A DNA stretch of 42,751 bases from Elusimicrobiota bacterium (GCA_027452025.1 DAIDHI010000028.1:1-42751), one strand, 5' to 3'. Positions 21,507 to 30,706 are shown, counted from the stretch's first letter. The notes: generated by a model from the letters alone, not told the origin. Translations and numbers: made by a program.

Positions 21507-23429
21507 ATGGGAGGAAAAGCCCACTTCGAGCGCCTGGCCGCGCTGCTGGAGATCGAGCGCTTGGCCGAAAAGCAGGAGAACCTGCGCGAGCTTCGCCGCT
21601 ATCCGATCGCCACGCGCGAGGCGCTGGGCAAGACCGTGACCGGATTATCGGTCACCGACGCCGAAGTCGGCCTGGCGGGGCTGACTCTGCTCACCGTCGC
21701 CCGCGCGGAGCAGCCGGGCGAGGATCTGGCGCCGTTTCACGCCATGAGCGCCGGCGACAACGTGCAGGTGACCTTTCCGCCGGGCACTGAGCCGGCGACC
21801 GCCGAAGGCACGATGTACAAGGTCGACGACCACGGCGCCGTCGTCGCCTTGAACGGCCCCGGACCCATGAAGCTGACGCGCGGCTCCTGCCAGATCGACT
21901 TGCTGGGCAGCGACGCCACCTACCGGCGCATGAAGAAGGCGCTGACGGCCGTCTCCGAGGCCAAGAAGAACCGCACGGCCGAACTGCGGGAGATCTTCCT
22001 GGGCGAGGCCAAGCCCGGGCGCAAGCCGAAGGTCAAGAAGGACCTTTCCTTCTTCAACGACGGCCTCAACGAGTGGCAGAAGGAGGCCGCCGCCGTGGCG
22101 CTGGCGGCTTCGGACGTCGCCCTCGTCCACGGCCCGCCCGGCACGGGCAAGACCACCGTGCTCGTCGAGGTCATCCGCCAGTCGGCGGCCCGCGGCCAGC
22201 GCGTGCTGGCCACGGCCCCTTCCAACATCGCCGTCGACAACATGCTCGAGAAGCTCCACGAGTCGGGCCTGCGCGTCGTGCGCCTGGGCCACCCGGCGCG
22301 CACCCTCGAGTTTTTGCGCCACAACAATCTCGCGGCCTTGGTCGAGGCCGACCCGGGCTACGAGGAAGTCCGAGAGCTCGACGCTTGGCGCGAGCGCCTC
22401 GTCAAGCAGAAGTCCCGCTTCGGCCGCGGGCACCGCCAGCTCGGCTACGGCGAGCGTCAGGAGCGCGAGAGGGAAATCTCCAAGATGTGGCGCCAAGCGC
22501 GCGACATCGAGTTCGAGATCTCGCGGCGGATCCTCAACTCCGCCCAGGTCGTGCTCGCCACCCACGGCGGGCTGTCTCGCAAACTCGTCAAGGGAGACTT
22601 CGACCTCGTCGCCCTCGACGAGGCCTCGCAGGCCACCGAGCCGCTGTCCTGGATCCCGCTGACGATGGCCAAGAAGGCGGTCTTCGCGGGCGATTCCCTG
22701 CAGCTTCCTCCGACGATCTACTCGAAAGAGGCCGCCGAGGGGGGCCTGGCCGTGACGCTCTTCGACCGCTTGAAGGAGCTCCTGCCGGAGCATCTGCAGA
22801 CGCTTTTGCGCGTGCAGTATCGCATGCACGAGGCCATCATGAGCTTCTCCTCCAACCAATTCTACGAGGGAAAGCTCATCGCCGACGAGTCCGTGCGCGC
22901 CCACGTCGCCGCCGACCTGCCGGGCGTCTCGCCCGACGACCTGACGACGGCGCCGCTGACGTTCATCGACACCGCCGGAGCGGGCTTCGAGGAGTCGTGG
23001 AACCAGCTGCTCGAAAGCCGCGAGAACCAGGGCGAGGCCGCTCTGGCCGTCAAGCTCCTCGACCGGCTGCTCGGCGCGGGGCTCTCGCCCAAGCAGGTGG
23101 CGATCCTGACGCCCTACGTGGCGCAGGCCAAGCTCCTCAAATCCATGGCGCGCGTGCCGGGCCTGGAGATCGGCTCCGTCGACGGCTTCCAGGGCCGAGA
23201 GAAGGAGGTCACGATCGTCTCGCTGGTGCGCTCCAACCCCGAGGCCGAGGTGGGGTTTTTGGGCGACACGCGGCGCATGAACGTGGCGCTGACGCGCGCG
23301 CGCCGCTGCCTCATCGTCATCGGCGACAGCGCCACGCTCGGCCAGAACTCCTTCTACTCCAAGTTCATCGACTATGCGGGCACTCTGGAGGCGCATCGCT
23401 CCAGCTACGAGTTCGCGACGGGCGGCTAG
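21507..23429 (+). CDS. Upf1/IGHMBP2-like superfamily 1 helicase
   Basis: A 640-residue SF1B-type helicase with all main motifs: GPPGTGKTT (Walker A), TAPSNIAVDNM (Ia), DLVALDEASQATEP (II), FAGDSLQLPP (III), RVQYRMHEAIM (IV), SVDGFQGREKEVTIVS (V) and RRMNVALTRAR (VI). The N-terminal 190 residues include an SH3-like beta-barrel segment typical of the IGHMBP2 (SMBP2) group. It unwinds DNA or RNA 5' to 3' with ATP; its bacterial role is not established. ATG 21507 is chosen; a -10-like TAAGAT (21493-21498) ends 8 nt before it, suggesting a near-leaderless mRNA. Confidence 0.92.
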   Translation: MGGKAHFERLAALLEIERLAEKQENLRELRRYPIATREALGKTVTGLSVTDAEVGLAGLTLLTVARAEQPGEDLAPFHAMSAGDNVQVTFPPGTEPATAEGTMYKVDDHGAVVALNGPGPMKLTRGSCQIDLLGSDATYRRMKKALTAVSEAKKNRTAELREIFLGEAKPGRKPKVKKDLSFFNDGLNEWQKEAAAVALAASDVALVHGPPGTGKTTVLVEVIRQSAARGQRVLATAPSNIAVDNMLEKLHESGLRVVRLGHPARTLEFLRHNNLAALVEADPGYEEVRELDAWRERLVKQKSRFGRGHRQLGYGERQEREREISKMWRQARDIEFEISRRILNSAQVVLATHGGLSRKLVKGDFDLVALDEASQATEPLSWIPLTMAKKAVFAGDSLQLPPTIYSKEAAEGGLAVTLFDRLKELLPEHLQTLLRVQYRMHEAIMSFSSNQFYEGKLIADESVRAHVAADLPGVSPDDLTTAPLTFIDTAGAGFEESWNQLLESRENQGEAALAVKLLDRLLGAGLSPKQVAILTPYVAQAKLLKSMARVPGLEIGSVDGFQGREKEVTIVSLVRSNPEAEVGFLGDTRRMNVALTRARRCLIVIGDSATLGQNSFYSKFIDYAGTLEAHRSSYEFATGG

Positions 23430-23439
23430 CTTCCGGCCG

Positions 23440-24165
23440 ATGACCCGCACGCCGCGCGGCCGCCTTTTCCTCGTTCCCTGGCACATCGGCCACCGCGGCG
23501 ACATCACCTTGCGCGCGCTGGCCGCGGTCCGGACGATCCGGACGCTGGTCAGTCCGGAGCCGGAGCGCCTGCGCTGCCAGCTCGAGCGGGCCTACGGCGT
23601 GGCCTGCGGCGGCAAGCGCTTCCTCGCGCTCGAACAGTCGCGTCCCGAAAGGCTGCTGCCCGAGCTTTCCGCCGTCCTGGCCCGGGAGGACGTCGCTCTC
23701 GTCTCCGGCTCGGGCACTCCCTGCTTGGCCGACGCCGGGGCAAGCCTCGTGCGGGCCGCGCGCGCCGCGGGCGTCAAGGTCGTCGCGCTGGCAGGGGCCT
23801 CGATCTTGAGCGCCATGCTCTCGGCCAGCGGCATTGAATGGAGCGACAACGAGGGCAGCTTTTCGTTCTGCTTCTACGGGGACTCTCCGGAGCCGTCGCC
23901 GCGCATGAAAGCCGCCCTGGCGCGCGGCGAGAACGTGGTCGTCTTGATCCGCCGCGGCAGCGCCGTCCGCTTCTGGCGGCTGATGCGCTGCCTGGCGGGC
24001 CTGGGCCTGCGCTCCCGCCTCGTCCAGGCCCACGTGAACGTGACTCGGCCCGGCGAGGCCGTCCTCGAGAAGACTTGCGGCCAATGGCTGTCGGCGGGCC
24101 GCTCCGCGCTGGATTGGAGCCGCGCGCGGGAGGTGGCCGTGATCGTCCTGGGCAGCGGGTGCTGA
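23440..24165 (+). CDS. RsmI-like tetrapyrrole-methylase family protein
   Basis: A 241-residue protein of the tetrapyrrole (corrin/porphyrin) methylase fold. LFLVPWHIGHRGDITLRALA parallels the RsmI start (usually LYVVATPIGNLGDITLRAL), and VSGSGTPCLADAGASLVRAA with VVALAGASILSAML parallels the cofactor site. RsmI methylates the ribose of C1402 in 16S rRNA. Several usually fixed residues differ (ATPIGN reads VPWHIGH, and SDAGTP reads SGSGTP), so the substrate or activity may have changed. It follows the helicase by 10 nt. Confidence 0.78.
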   Translation: MTRTPRGRLFLVPWHIGHRGDITLRALAAVRTIRTLVSPEPERLRCQLERAYGVACGGKRFLALEQSRPERLLPELSAVLAREDVALVSGSGTPCLADAGASLVRAARAAGVKVVALAGASILSAMLSASGIEWSDNEGSFSFCFYGDSPEPSPRMKAALARGENVVVLIRRGSAVRFWRLMRCLAGLGLRSRLVQAHVNVTRPGEAVLEKTCGQWLSAGRSALDWSRAREVAVIVLGSGC

Positions 24166-24169
24166 CTCG

Positions 24170-24699
24170 ATGCGCCTGCTCATAGCCGCCCTCATCGCGG
24201 CCGGCGCCGCGGTCTGCCGCGCGCAAGACGGCGAGCGCGCCCTGGGCGCGGCTTTCGCCGCGGCCCGGGCGGCGGCGCGGGCCGAGCGCGTCTCGCCCGC
24301 CTTGCGGGCCTTCCTGGAGACGCTGCCCGCCGGCGACCTGGGCAGGACCGGACGCATCGACACCCCGCTGTCGCTGATCTTCCTCGGCACCAGGGCGCAA
24401 GTCGAGAGCGCGCTCCGGACGGCCGCGAGGTCTGGTGGGGAAGCGGCGACTTCGACACGAGCCTGCGCTGGAAGCTCATCGTTCCCGTGACCCACAACAC
24501 CGATCCCGACGTCTCCGCCGAGCGCGATTACGTCGCGCGCACCCTGGCCGCGGCTCCGGGCGTCGCCCGCCTGACGCTCGTCGGCCTGCCGCAGGTCCCG
24601 CGCCGGGGCGTCGACGACCAGGGCGACCGCTTTTACGACGACGCACGGGTCCTGCTCGTCGAGCTGGCGGGCCCGGCCCCGTCGATTCCCCGTCCTTAA
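24170..24699 (+). pseudogene. Broken LssY C-terminal-domain-like gene
   Basis: The frame from ATG 24170 reads a signal peptide (MRLLIAALIAAGAAVCRA), then RIDTPLSLIFLGTRAQVESA, and then turns into low-complexity sequence and stops at 24490. The other frame (from about 24412) reads APDGREVWWGSGDFDTSLRW, then VTHNTDPDVSAERDYVARTL, and ends at 24699. Together these resemble the two ends of an LssY_C domain, where a PLSLLLVG strand is followed far later by a WxG segment and THRIDPDxDAERD. Some 50 residues normally between them are missing and the frame is shifted, so this looks like an internal deletion. The last 70 residues might still be expressed from the GTG at 24487. Confidence 0.6.
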
Positions 24700-24771
24700 A
24701 TTTTCCCCCGGCCGTCATTGAGGGGGCCGCCGGACTTCCAATAGACTCTCCTGGCCGCCAGGAGGCCCCTC

Positions 24772-25620
24772 ATGATCGCCCGCCTTTGGACCGCTTTGCT
24801 GTTTTGCGCTCTCGCCGCGCCCGCCCCGGCCGCGGCCGCCATCCGTGTCGTCGCGGGGCGCGACGTCCCGGACGGCCTCGACCGGCCCGTGGCCGTCGAG
24901 TTCCTCGACGCGCAAGGCAAGCGCCTGAAGCTTCTGCGCCTGGAGGGAAGCTTCGAGGACATGCTGCTCGGCGCCGAGGACAGATTCGAGACGATGACCT
25001 GTCCGACCGGCAGGATGGTGGCCGTCACGCACCGGCGCCGGGATCCCCAGCAGCGCAACCCCTACGCCATCCGCCGCGCCCGCACGGGCGAGATCACATG
25101 GTATCGCGAGGACGGTTCGGAGGCCGGCCGCATGCCGGTGCCCGCCCGGGCCCGGGTCGTGGCCGTGTCGGCCGACTGCCGCATCTGGATGGTGCTCGAC
25201 GAGGGCTTTTCGCCCGAGGATTTCACCGCCTTCAACGACGTGCCTTGGATCCGCTCCACGGCCCAATTGGCCGACGATCGCGAGCTGGTCGACCACGTGC
25301 TCTACGCCGTGCGCCCGACCGGGCAGGTGGCGATGTCTCGCCGCATCCCCGGGCCGGAGGAGGCGCCCAATCATGTGGAGGTCTCGCCCAACGGCCGCTG
25401 GTTCGTCTACAAGCTGGGCACGCCGGCGGCCTACGTCGTCAACATCGCCCGACGCCTTGAAGACCGCTTCGCGACCAACCTGCCGGTGGACTGGAAGATC
25501 GACGACCGCGGCGAGCTCTACGGCTACCGCCCGCGGGGCAAGTCGAGGGCTCAGGTCCTCTACGTGCGCAAGCCCGGCGCCCCGCAAGCCGTCGCCGTCT
25601 CGTCGAGGCGGGAACCATAA
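24772..25620 (+). CDS. Secreted hypothetical protein, beta-rich
   Basis: A 282-residue protein with a clear signal peptide (MIARLWTALLFCALAAPAPA, cleavage near 23) and an extracytoplasmic domain rich in short beta strands (GRMVAVTHRRR, ITWYREDGSEAGRMPVP, HVEVSPNGRWFVYKLG). These look like WD40-type or propeller repeats but are not diagnostic. The ribosome site GGAGG (24761-24765) is partly inside a small hairpin, CCTGG-CCG-CCAGG. A -10-like TAGACT lies at 24742-24747. No family recognised. Confidence 0.72.
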   Translation: MIARLWTALLFCALAAPAPAAAAIRVVAGRDVPDGLDRPVAVEFLDAQGKRLKLLRLEGSFEDMLLGAEDRFETMTCPTGRMVAVTHRRRDPQQRNPYAIRRARTGEITWYREDGSEAGRMPVPARARVVAVSADCRIWMVLDEGFSPEDFTAFNDVPWIRSTAQLADDRELVDHVLYAVRPTGQVAMSRRIPGPEEAPNHVEVSPNGRWFVYKLGTPAAYVVNIARRLEDRFATNLPVDWKIDDRGELYGYRPRGKSRAQVLYVRKPGAPQAVAVSSRREP

Positions 25621-25644
25621 CGGGGGGTCATACGTATACCTCTT

Positions 25645-25666
25645 GGGGCCCACGGCCCCGGGAGGT
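25645..25666 (+). promoter_or_regulatory. GC hairpin directly before the spoVG ribosome site
   Basis: GGGGCC (25645-25650), loop CAC, GGCCCC (25654-25659), then the Shine-Dalgarno GGAGGT (25661-25666) one base later. Such a stem could affect ribosome access or mRNA stability. An AT-rich TACGTATAC upstream (about 25631-25639) may hold the -10 box. Confidence 0.4.
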
Positions 25667-25669
25667 CTC

Positions 25670-25972
25670 ATGAGCGAGCTGCCGAAGCTGCAAACGACGG
25701 TCAAGCTGTACCATGCCGACGGCGGAAACGCCGAGATGCTCGGCTTTGCCGACGTCGTCATCGCCGACGCCTTCGTCATCCGCGGCGTGCGCATCCTGCG
25801 CAACAAGGAGAAGGGCGACGCCTTCCTGTCCTTCCCCGCGCGCAAGGGCACCGGCGCCCAGGAAGGCAAGTATTTCGACGTCGCCCATCCGATCACGGCC
25901 GCGGCCCGCCAGGCCGTCATCGACTCCGTGCTGGCCGCCTACGCCAAGGCCGCGCAGGGCGCCTCGGCCTAG
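25670..25972 (+). CDS. spoVG: SpoVG family RNA-binding regulator
   Basis: A 100-residue protein matching SpoVG: an early beta strand, then DAFVIRGVRILRNKEKGDAF, FLSFPARK, and YFDVAHPITAAARQAVIDSV, the counterpart of YRDIAHPINSDTREKI. SpoVG proteins bind RNA and DNA and act as post-transcriptional regulators in many bacteria, including non-sporulating ones. A strong ribosome site (GGAGGT) lies 4 nt before the ATG. The stop codon shares CTAG with the convergent gene's stop. Confidence 0.9.
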   Translation: MSELPKLQTTVKLYHADGGNAEMLGFADVVIADAFVIRGVRILRNKEKGDAFLSFPARKGTGAQEGKYFDVAHPITAAARQAVIDSVLAAYAKAAQGASA

Positions 25973-26712
25973 GGCTGCGAGGCGGGCTCCCCGGCGCGGG
26001 ACGGGGAGCCCGGCGAGCCGTCCGAGCCGCCGTTTTCCTGAGCGGCGGAGTCGAGCTCGCTCTTGGCCCGGGGGTCGATCTTCAGGCCCGCGCCTTCGGC
26101 CGCCGCGGCGGCCCGGGCGAGTCTTTTGACCGTGTCCGCCGTGAGGTTCGGCCCTTCGGCGGCGGCGTCGTCGAGCAGGCTTTTGAAGTCGGGGCTGACC
26201 TGGCCCTGCTCGGCGGCGTTGAGGAAGGCTAAGATCCGATCGCGCATCTGGGGCGTCACCCCGAGCTGGCCTTCGTCGGATTCGACTTGCAGCGCGGCGC
26301 GCAAGGCGCTCAGCCGCTCCAGGGTGTCGGCGTCGACGGCCTTGGCGGGAAGCCCCGCTTCCTGGGCGGAGCCGCCGTCCATGGAGGCCGAGGCGTCGTC
26401 TTGCGCGGCGGAGCCGTCGCCGCCGCCCTCGCCGTCGTCGAGCCCCGCCGTGCCCGTCTTGGTCGGGGCGTCCTCGGCGCCGACGGTATGGCGCGAAAGG
26501 TAGCCGCGGGCCTCGGCGCGCTGCTCGTCTTCGAAGGCGTCGAGGGCGTCGCCCTTGAGGCCCGACGCCGCCTGGGCCTTCTGCTGGCAGTCCATGAAGG
26601 CCTCGAACGTGGGCGGCTCGTCGTAGCCGCCCACGGGCAGGCGCTTGACGCAGCGAAACTGAGGGGCGAGCGCGAAGGAGGGGGAGGCCAAAAGCAGCCA
26701 GGCGGCGATCAC
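25969..26712 (-). CDS. Secreted, low-complexity hypothetical protein
   Basis: A 247-residue protein starting at GTG 26712 with a signal peptide (MIAAWLLLASPSFALA), two early cysteines (RCVKRLP and MDCQQKAQ) and then acidic, Gly/Ser/Ala-rich sequence with helical segments. The end is disordered (GGSDGSPGSPSRAGEPASQP). No family recognised. A longer frame extending to 27330 is a shadow of the DedA gene. It converges with spoVG (4-nt stop overlap). Confidence 0.65.
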   Translation of the reverse strand: MIAAWLLLASPSFALAPQFRCVKRLPVGGYDEPPTFEAFMDCQQKAQAASGLKGDALDAFEDEQRAEARGYLSRHTVGAEDAPTKTGTAGLDDGEGGGDGSAAQDDASASMDGGSAQEAGLPAKAVDADTLERLSALRAALQVESDEGQLGVTPQMRDRILAFLNAAEQGQVSPDFKSLLDDAAAEGPNLTADTVKRLARAAAAAEGAGLKIDPRAKSELDSAAQENGGSDGSPGSPSRAGEPASQP

Positions 26713-26744
26713 CTCAGGAGGATAGCAGGCGCGGCGTCCCGGCG

Positions 26745-27389
26745 CTAGGCCGGCACGCCCTCGGCGCGCGCGCGCCGGCGCTCGCGGAAGTATTCCACGA
26801 TGCCGGGCAAGATCGAGAGCAAGATCACGGCCAGGATGATCTTGTGCAGGGACTTCTCGACGTTGGGGATCATCGAGGCGAGAAAGTAGCCGCCCAGGAC
26901 GGCCGTCCACACCCAGCACAGTCCGCCGATCACGTTGTAGGAGACGAAGCGCCGGTAGTTCATCGCGCCGATGCCGGCCACGACGGGAGCGAAGGTGCGC
27001 ACGATGGGGATAAAACGCGCGATCACGATCGTCTTGGCGCCGTAGCGCTCGTAGAAGTCTCGGGTGCGCTCCAGGTGCTTCTTCTTGAAGAACAGCGAGT
27101 CCGGCCGGCGGTAGAGCGCCTGGCCGGCCTTGAAGCCGATGGCGTAGCCGGTCTGGTCGCCGGCCACGGCGCAGGCGCTTGCCGCGGCGAGGAGCCAAGC
27201 CAGCCGGATGTCGCCCGTGCGCGCGAAGATGCCGGCGGTCACGAGCAGGGAGTCTCCGGGCAAAAAGAAGCCGGCAAGCAGCCCGGTCTCGGCAAAGACG
27301 ACCGCCCCGACCAGGGTCAGCCCGCCCCACTGGATGAGCGGCTTGACGTCGTAGATGAGGCGAACCAGGGCGAGCAGCCGGTGGATCAT
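26745..27389 (-). CDS. DedA family membrane protein
   Basis: A 214-residue integral membrane protein with the DedA signatures FAETGLLAGFFLPGDSLLV near the N-terminus and ARFIPIVRTFAPVVAGIGAM in the middle, plus membrane helices at about 20-45, 55-75, 140-165 and 175-200. DedA proteins are proton-dependent lipid (undecaprenyl phosphate or phosphatidylethanolamine) flippases. The ATG overlaps the stop of nupC (ATGA). A TATACT hexamer on the minus strand (27401-27396), inside the nupC end, also lies 6 nt before the start, so a second transcript is possible. Confidence 0.92.
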   Translation of the reverse strand: MIHRLLALVRLIYDVKPLIQWGGLTLVGAVVFAETGLLAGFFLPGDSLLVTAGIFARTGDIRLAWLLAAASACAVAGDQTGYAIGFKAGQALYRRPDSLFFKKKHLERTRDFYERYGAKTIVIARFIPIVRTFAPVVAGIGAMNYRRFVSYNVIGGLCWVWTAVLGGYFLASMIPNVEKSLHKIILAVILLSILPGIVEYFRERRRARAEGVPA

Positions 27390-28648
27390 CGAATCAGTAT
27401 ACCCGTTATCGACGCGTTCATGAAGCAAGCCAGCGAGCCGCCGATGAGGGCGTAGACGCCCAGCCGCGCCAGGTCGGAGCGGCGGCCGGGCGCGAGCACG
27501 CCGATGCCGCCGATCTGGATGCCGATCGACAGGAGGTTGGAGAAGCCGCAGAGGGCGTGCGAGGCGATGACGATCGAGCGGTAGGACAGGGCGCCGGCGT
27601 GGGCGGCCAGATACCGGCTCATGTAGGTGTAGGCCACGAACTCGTTGAGGACGGTCTTTTCGCCCAGCAGGTAGCCCACGATCCGGCAGTCCTTCCACGG
27701 CACGCCCATGATCCAGGCCGCCGGCGAGAAGATCCAGCCGAAGAGCTGCTCCAGGCCGATCTCGGGGTGGTGGAGGAGCCCGAAAAAGTGGTGAGTCATC
27801 CAGTTGCACATGGCCAGCAGCGACATGAAGGCGACCAGCATGGCGCCGACGTTCAAGGCCAGCTTCAAGCCGACCTCGGCGCCGTTGGCCGCGGCCTCGA
27901 TGGCTCCGCTGCTCGGGTCCTTGTAGGTCAGCTTCAGCTGCCCTTGGGTCTTGGGCTTGCCCGTCTCCGGCACCATGAGCTTGCAGATGGCCAGGGTGGC
28001 GCAGGCGCTCATGACCTGGGCGGCGATGAGGTGGCCGGCGGCGTCGGGGAAATAGGGCCGCAGCATCGCCGCGTAGGCGACCAGCACCCCGGCCGAGATC
28101 GTGGCCATGCCCGCGATCATGACGCAGAGCAGCTCCGACTCCGTCATCTCCTCGAGGTGGGGCTTGATCATCAGCGGGGCCTCCGTCTGGCCCAGGAAGA
28201 TGTTGGCCGCGGCGTTGAGGGTCTCGGCGCCGGAGGTGCGGCAGGAATACTGCATGATCCTTCCGAAGAACAGGATCACCTTCTGCATCACGCCGAGAAA
28301 ATAGAGCAGCGACATCAGCGACGACAGGAAGATGATCGAGGTCAGCACCTGGAAGGCGAAGAAAAAGCCCATCGAGCCCGGCTCGCCGGGGGGGATGGCC
28401 AGGGAGCTGAAGACGAACTTGCCGCCCTCCTCCTGGAAATTGAGCAGGGTGACGACGGCGTCGTTGGCCTTGAGGAAAAGCCAGCGGCCGGGCGGGGTAT
28501 CCAGGATCAGGAAGGCGAAGACGAACTGAAGGACCACGGCCCAGACCACCGTGCGCCAGTTGACGGCCTTCTTGTTCTTCGAAAAGAGCCAGGCGCAGGC
28601 GATCGTGGCGAAGACGCCGAGGAGGCTGACGCCCTGGGACAGCTCCAT
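27386..28648 (-). CDS. nupC: NupC-type concentrative nucleoside transporter
   Basis: A 420-residue, multi-helix transporter. It has the family segments AANIFLGQTEAPLMIKPHL, FVAYTYMSRYL preceded by GEKTVLNE, and the C-terminal ALCGFSNLLSIGIQIGGIG. CNT proteins import nucleosides together with H+ or Na+. The start ATG 28648 shares one base with the stop of the upstream NCS2 permease (TGATG), and the end overlaps the DedA start, so the three genes form an operon for nucleobase and nucleoside uptake. Confidence 0.94.
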   Translation of the reverse strand: MELSQGVSLLGVFATIACAWLFSKNKKAVNWRTVVWAVVLQFVFAFLILDTPPGRWLFLKANDAVVTLLNFQEEGGKFVFSSLAIPPGEPGSMGFFFAFQVLTSIIFLSSLMSLLYFLGVMQKVILFFGRIMQYSCRTSGAETLNAAANIFLGQTEAPLMIKPHLEEMTESELLCVMIAGMATISAGVLVAYAAMLRPYFPDAAGHLIAAQVMSACATLAICKLMVPETGKPKTQGQLKLTYKDPSSGAIEAAANGAEVGLKLALNVGAMLVAFMSLLAMCNWMTHHFFGLLHHPEIGLEQLFGWIFSPAAWIMGVPWKDCRIVGYLLGEKTVLNEFVAYTYMSRYLAAHAGALSYRSIVIASHALCGFSNLLSIGIQIGGIGVLAPGRRSDLARLGVYALIGGSLACFMNASITGILIR

Positions 28649-30273
28649 CAATGCCCTTGCGCCGCGCCGCCAGCGCGGCCTTCCTTGGTCAGCGAGAGCA
28701 GCAGCATGAGCGCGGCGAGCGCGGCGTAGGCGGCGGCGAACTGGTAGGGGATCTCGCGCGCGGGCTCGGGCAGCGACCAGGGCAGATACATGTTGCCGTC
28801 GGGCAGGGCCGAGTGGACGATGCCGAAGAGGGTGAAGCCGGCCAGGATCCACAGGTAGAGCGAGGCGCTGCGAAGCTTGCGGTCGATCATTTGCGCGAGG
28901 AAGGCTCCCCAGAGCATCGCCGTCAGGATGAAGCCGTTGCCGAGCGCGACGGTCACCAGCACCTCCGGCAGGCCCTTGCCCACGTCGGCTAGAAGCGCCG
29001 TGAAGTTGGCCGAAGGCACGATGGAGGGCGTCGAAAGCTTGATCTGCAGAAGGCGCGCCACCGTGGGGAAATACGAGAACGCCACGGCGGGGGCGTGCCT
29101 GGCCGGGCAGGCCAAGAACGCCTGCACCATGATGTCGATGGCCACGAAGATGAGGATCGGGGCGATGACGGCGCGCGGGATGATCTCGACGAACCAGGAC
29201 AGATAGCCCAGGACGCCGCCCAGGCCGATGAAGAGGCCGGTGATCAGCGTGTAGCCGGCGCGGCTGCCCATCGCCTTGTAGGCCGGCTGGCCGATGTAGG
29301 GCGTCGACTGGGCCACGCCGCCGCAAAGCCCGGCGATCAGGGTGGCGACGGCCTCGGTGAGAAGGATGTCTCGGGTGTTGTAGTCGTCTCCGGCCACGCG
29401 GGCGCTTTCCGTGACGTTGATGCCGCCGACGACGGTCAGCAAAGCGAAGGGCAGGGCGATCGGAAGGTAATTGACCGCGCTCGGGATGCCCTTGATGAAG
29501 GCGAAGGTCGGCCAGGGCAGGCCCATGTGCAGGGCCGCGTGCGGCGGCGCGTAATGCCCGCCGGCCCAGCCCAGCGGCCCGAGGATGTAGTAGAGCCCGG
29601 TGCCGATCACGATGGCGGCGAGAACTCCCGGCACTTTCTTGGGCAGGTGGATGCCGGCGACGAGCGTATAGAAGATCAAGCCGAGCGAAATGATGCCGAC
29701 GATGGGGGCTCCGAAGACGTCGACGAGCGGAATGAAGCCGATCAAGGCGAGGCCGATGCCCGCCAGCGACCCCAGGAGGCCCGCTTGCGGGACCACTTTC
29801 TGCACCCAGCGCCCGAAGAAGGAGAACACCAGCTTGAAGACTCCGATGAACATCATCGTGGCCATGCCGATGTGCCAGGCGTTCATCGCCGCCGACTGCG
29901 CGTCCATGCCCTGCTGCTTCATGGCCAGAAACGCCGGCCCGAGCACGGCCAGGGCCACGCCGATGGTGGAGGGGGCGTCGAGGCCCAGCGGCATGGCCGT
30001 GACGTCGGGGTTCTGGCGCTTCTTGGCCAGGCGGAAGGCCATCCAGGTATAGACAAGGTCGCCGAAGAGCACGCCGATGGCCGTGCCGGGGAACATCCTT
30101 TTATAGACGATGTCGGCGGGAAAGCCGAAGGCGAAGATCAGGATGCCGGCCAAAAAAGACAGGTTGGTGACGTTGTCGAAGGCCAGGCCGAAGAAGCCGT
30201 TGAGGTCTCCGAGCGTGAACCAGCGATACTTGAAATCGCGGGCGGCGGGAAGCGCTGCGGCGGAGTTCGGCAT
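28648..30273 (-). CDS. NCS2 family nucleobase permease
   Basis: A 541-residue polytopic membrane protein of the NCS2 (xanthine/uracil/guanine) group. It starts MPNSAAALPAARDFKYRW and continues with GDLNGFFGLAFDNVTNLSFL, an NPDVTAMPLGLDAPSTI segment typical of the family, and GGINVTESARVAGDDYNTRD, the substrate-site region. It is longer than the usual 430-480 residues because of an extended C-terminal part. It likely imports a purine or pyrimidine base with protons; the exact base cannot be told. First gene of the operon with nupC and dedA. Confidence 0.92.
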   Translation of the reverse strand: MPNSAAALPAARDFKYRWFTLGDLNGFFGLAFDNVTNLSFLAGILIFAFGFPADIVYKRMFPGTAIGVLFGDLVYTWMAFRLAKKRQNPDVTAMPLGLDAPSTIGVALAVLGPAFLAMKQQGMDAQSAAMNAWHIGMATMMFIGVFKLVFSFFGRWVQKVVPQAGLLGSLAGIGLALIGFIPLVDVFGAPIVGIISLGLIFYTLVAGIHLPKKVPGVLAAIVIGTGLYYILGPLGWAGGHYAPPHAALHMGLPWPTFAFIKGIPSAVNYLPIALPFALLTVVGGINVTESARVAGDDYNTRDILLTEAVATLIAGLCGGVAQSTPYIGQPAYKAMGSRAGYTLITGLFIGLGGVLGYLSWFVEIIPRAVIAPILIFVAIDIMVQAFLACPARHAPAVAFSYFPTVARLLQIKLSTPSIVPSANFTALLADVGKGLPEVLVTVALGNGFILTAMLWGAFLAQMIDRKLRSASLYLWILAGFTLFGIVHSALPDGNMYLPWSLPEPAREIPYQFAAAYAALAALMLLLSLTKEGRAGGAAQGH

Positions 30274-30315
30274 CCGAAGGCATTTTCGCCGTTTTATGAC
30301 GGCCGGGTCAAGGCG

Positions 30316-30630
30316 TTACTTCGCGCCGCGCGCGGGCCGGCCGTAGAGCTTGCGCAGCTCGTCCTTGGCCTTCTCGAGCTCATGCTTGCGACGCGTGGGC
30401 AGGCCGCGGCCGGCGCGGTTGATCTCGTAGTTGAGCATCGACATGGCCGACTGCAGCTCGCTGCGTCCCTTGCGGCGGCGGCTGGCGCGCGCCGAGCGCT
30501 TGAGCCCGAGCGCCACCTGCCGCGCCTTGCGCGTGAAAAGCCCGCGGGGCAAGTCGAGGGCGTCGCTGGTCCGCGCCGCTTCTCCCACCCAGCCCCTCGC
30601 CGCCGTCATCGCCGCTCCTCCTGCCTTCAT
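30316..30630 (-). CDS. DUF3175 family small basic protein
   Basis: A 104-residue basic protein. TSDALDLPRGLFTRKARQVA, LKRSARASRRRK, SAMSMLNYEINRAGRGLP and LEKAKDELRKLYGR match DUF3175, whose function is unknown. Two starts are possible: ATG 30630 behind GGGAGG, or ATG 30609 behind GGAGG; the conserved part begins after the second. It is divergent from the small gene at 30707. Its charge suggests nucleic acid contact, but that is a guess. Confidence 0.82.
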   Translation of the reverse strand: MKAGGAAMTAARGWVGEAARTSDALDLPRGLFTRKARQVALGLKRSARASRRRKGRSELQSAMSMLNYEINRAGRGLPTRRKHELEKAKDELRKLYGRPARGAK

Positions 30631-30706
30631 TTTACCTCCCGCTCGGCGCGCGAAACTTCACCAGGGGGGCGTCATAAAAGCTACCATAGAGCGACTACGG
30701 GGAGAC

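Noticed and set aside
19491..21524. A 677-codon minus-strand frame opposite lemA and the GIDE-like genes
   Set aside because: Arg/Ala/Gly/Asp-rich antisense shadow; the plus strand carries clear protein families here.
21645..23507. A 620-codon minus-strand frame opposite the helicase
   Set aside because: Low-complexity shadow of the GC-rich helicase gene, with no motif and no start signal.
30279..30305. Hairpin GCCGT...ACGGC between the NCS2 gene and the DUF3175 gene as a terminator
   Set aside because: The stem is only 5 bp and no T-tract follows on either strand.
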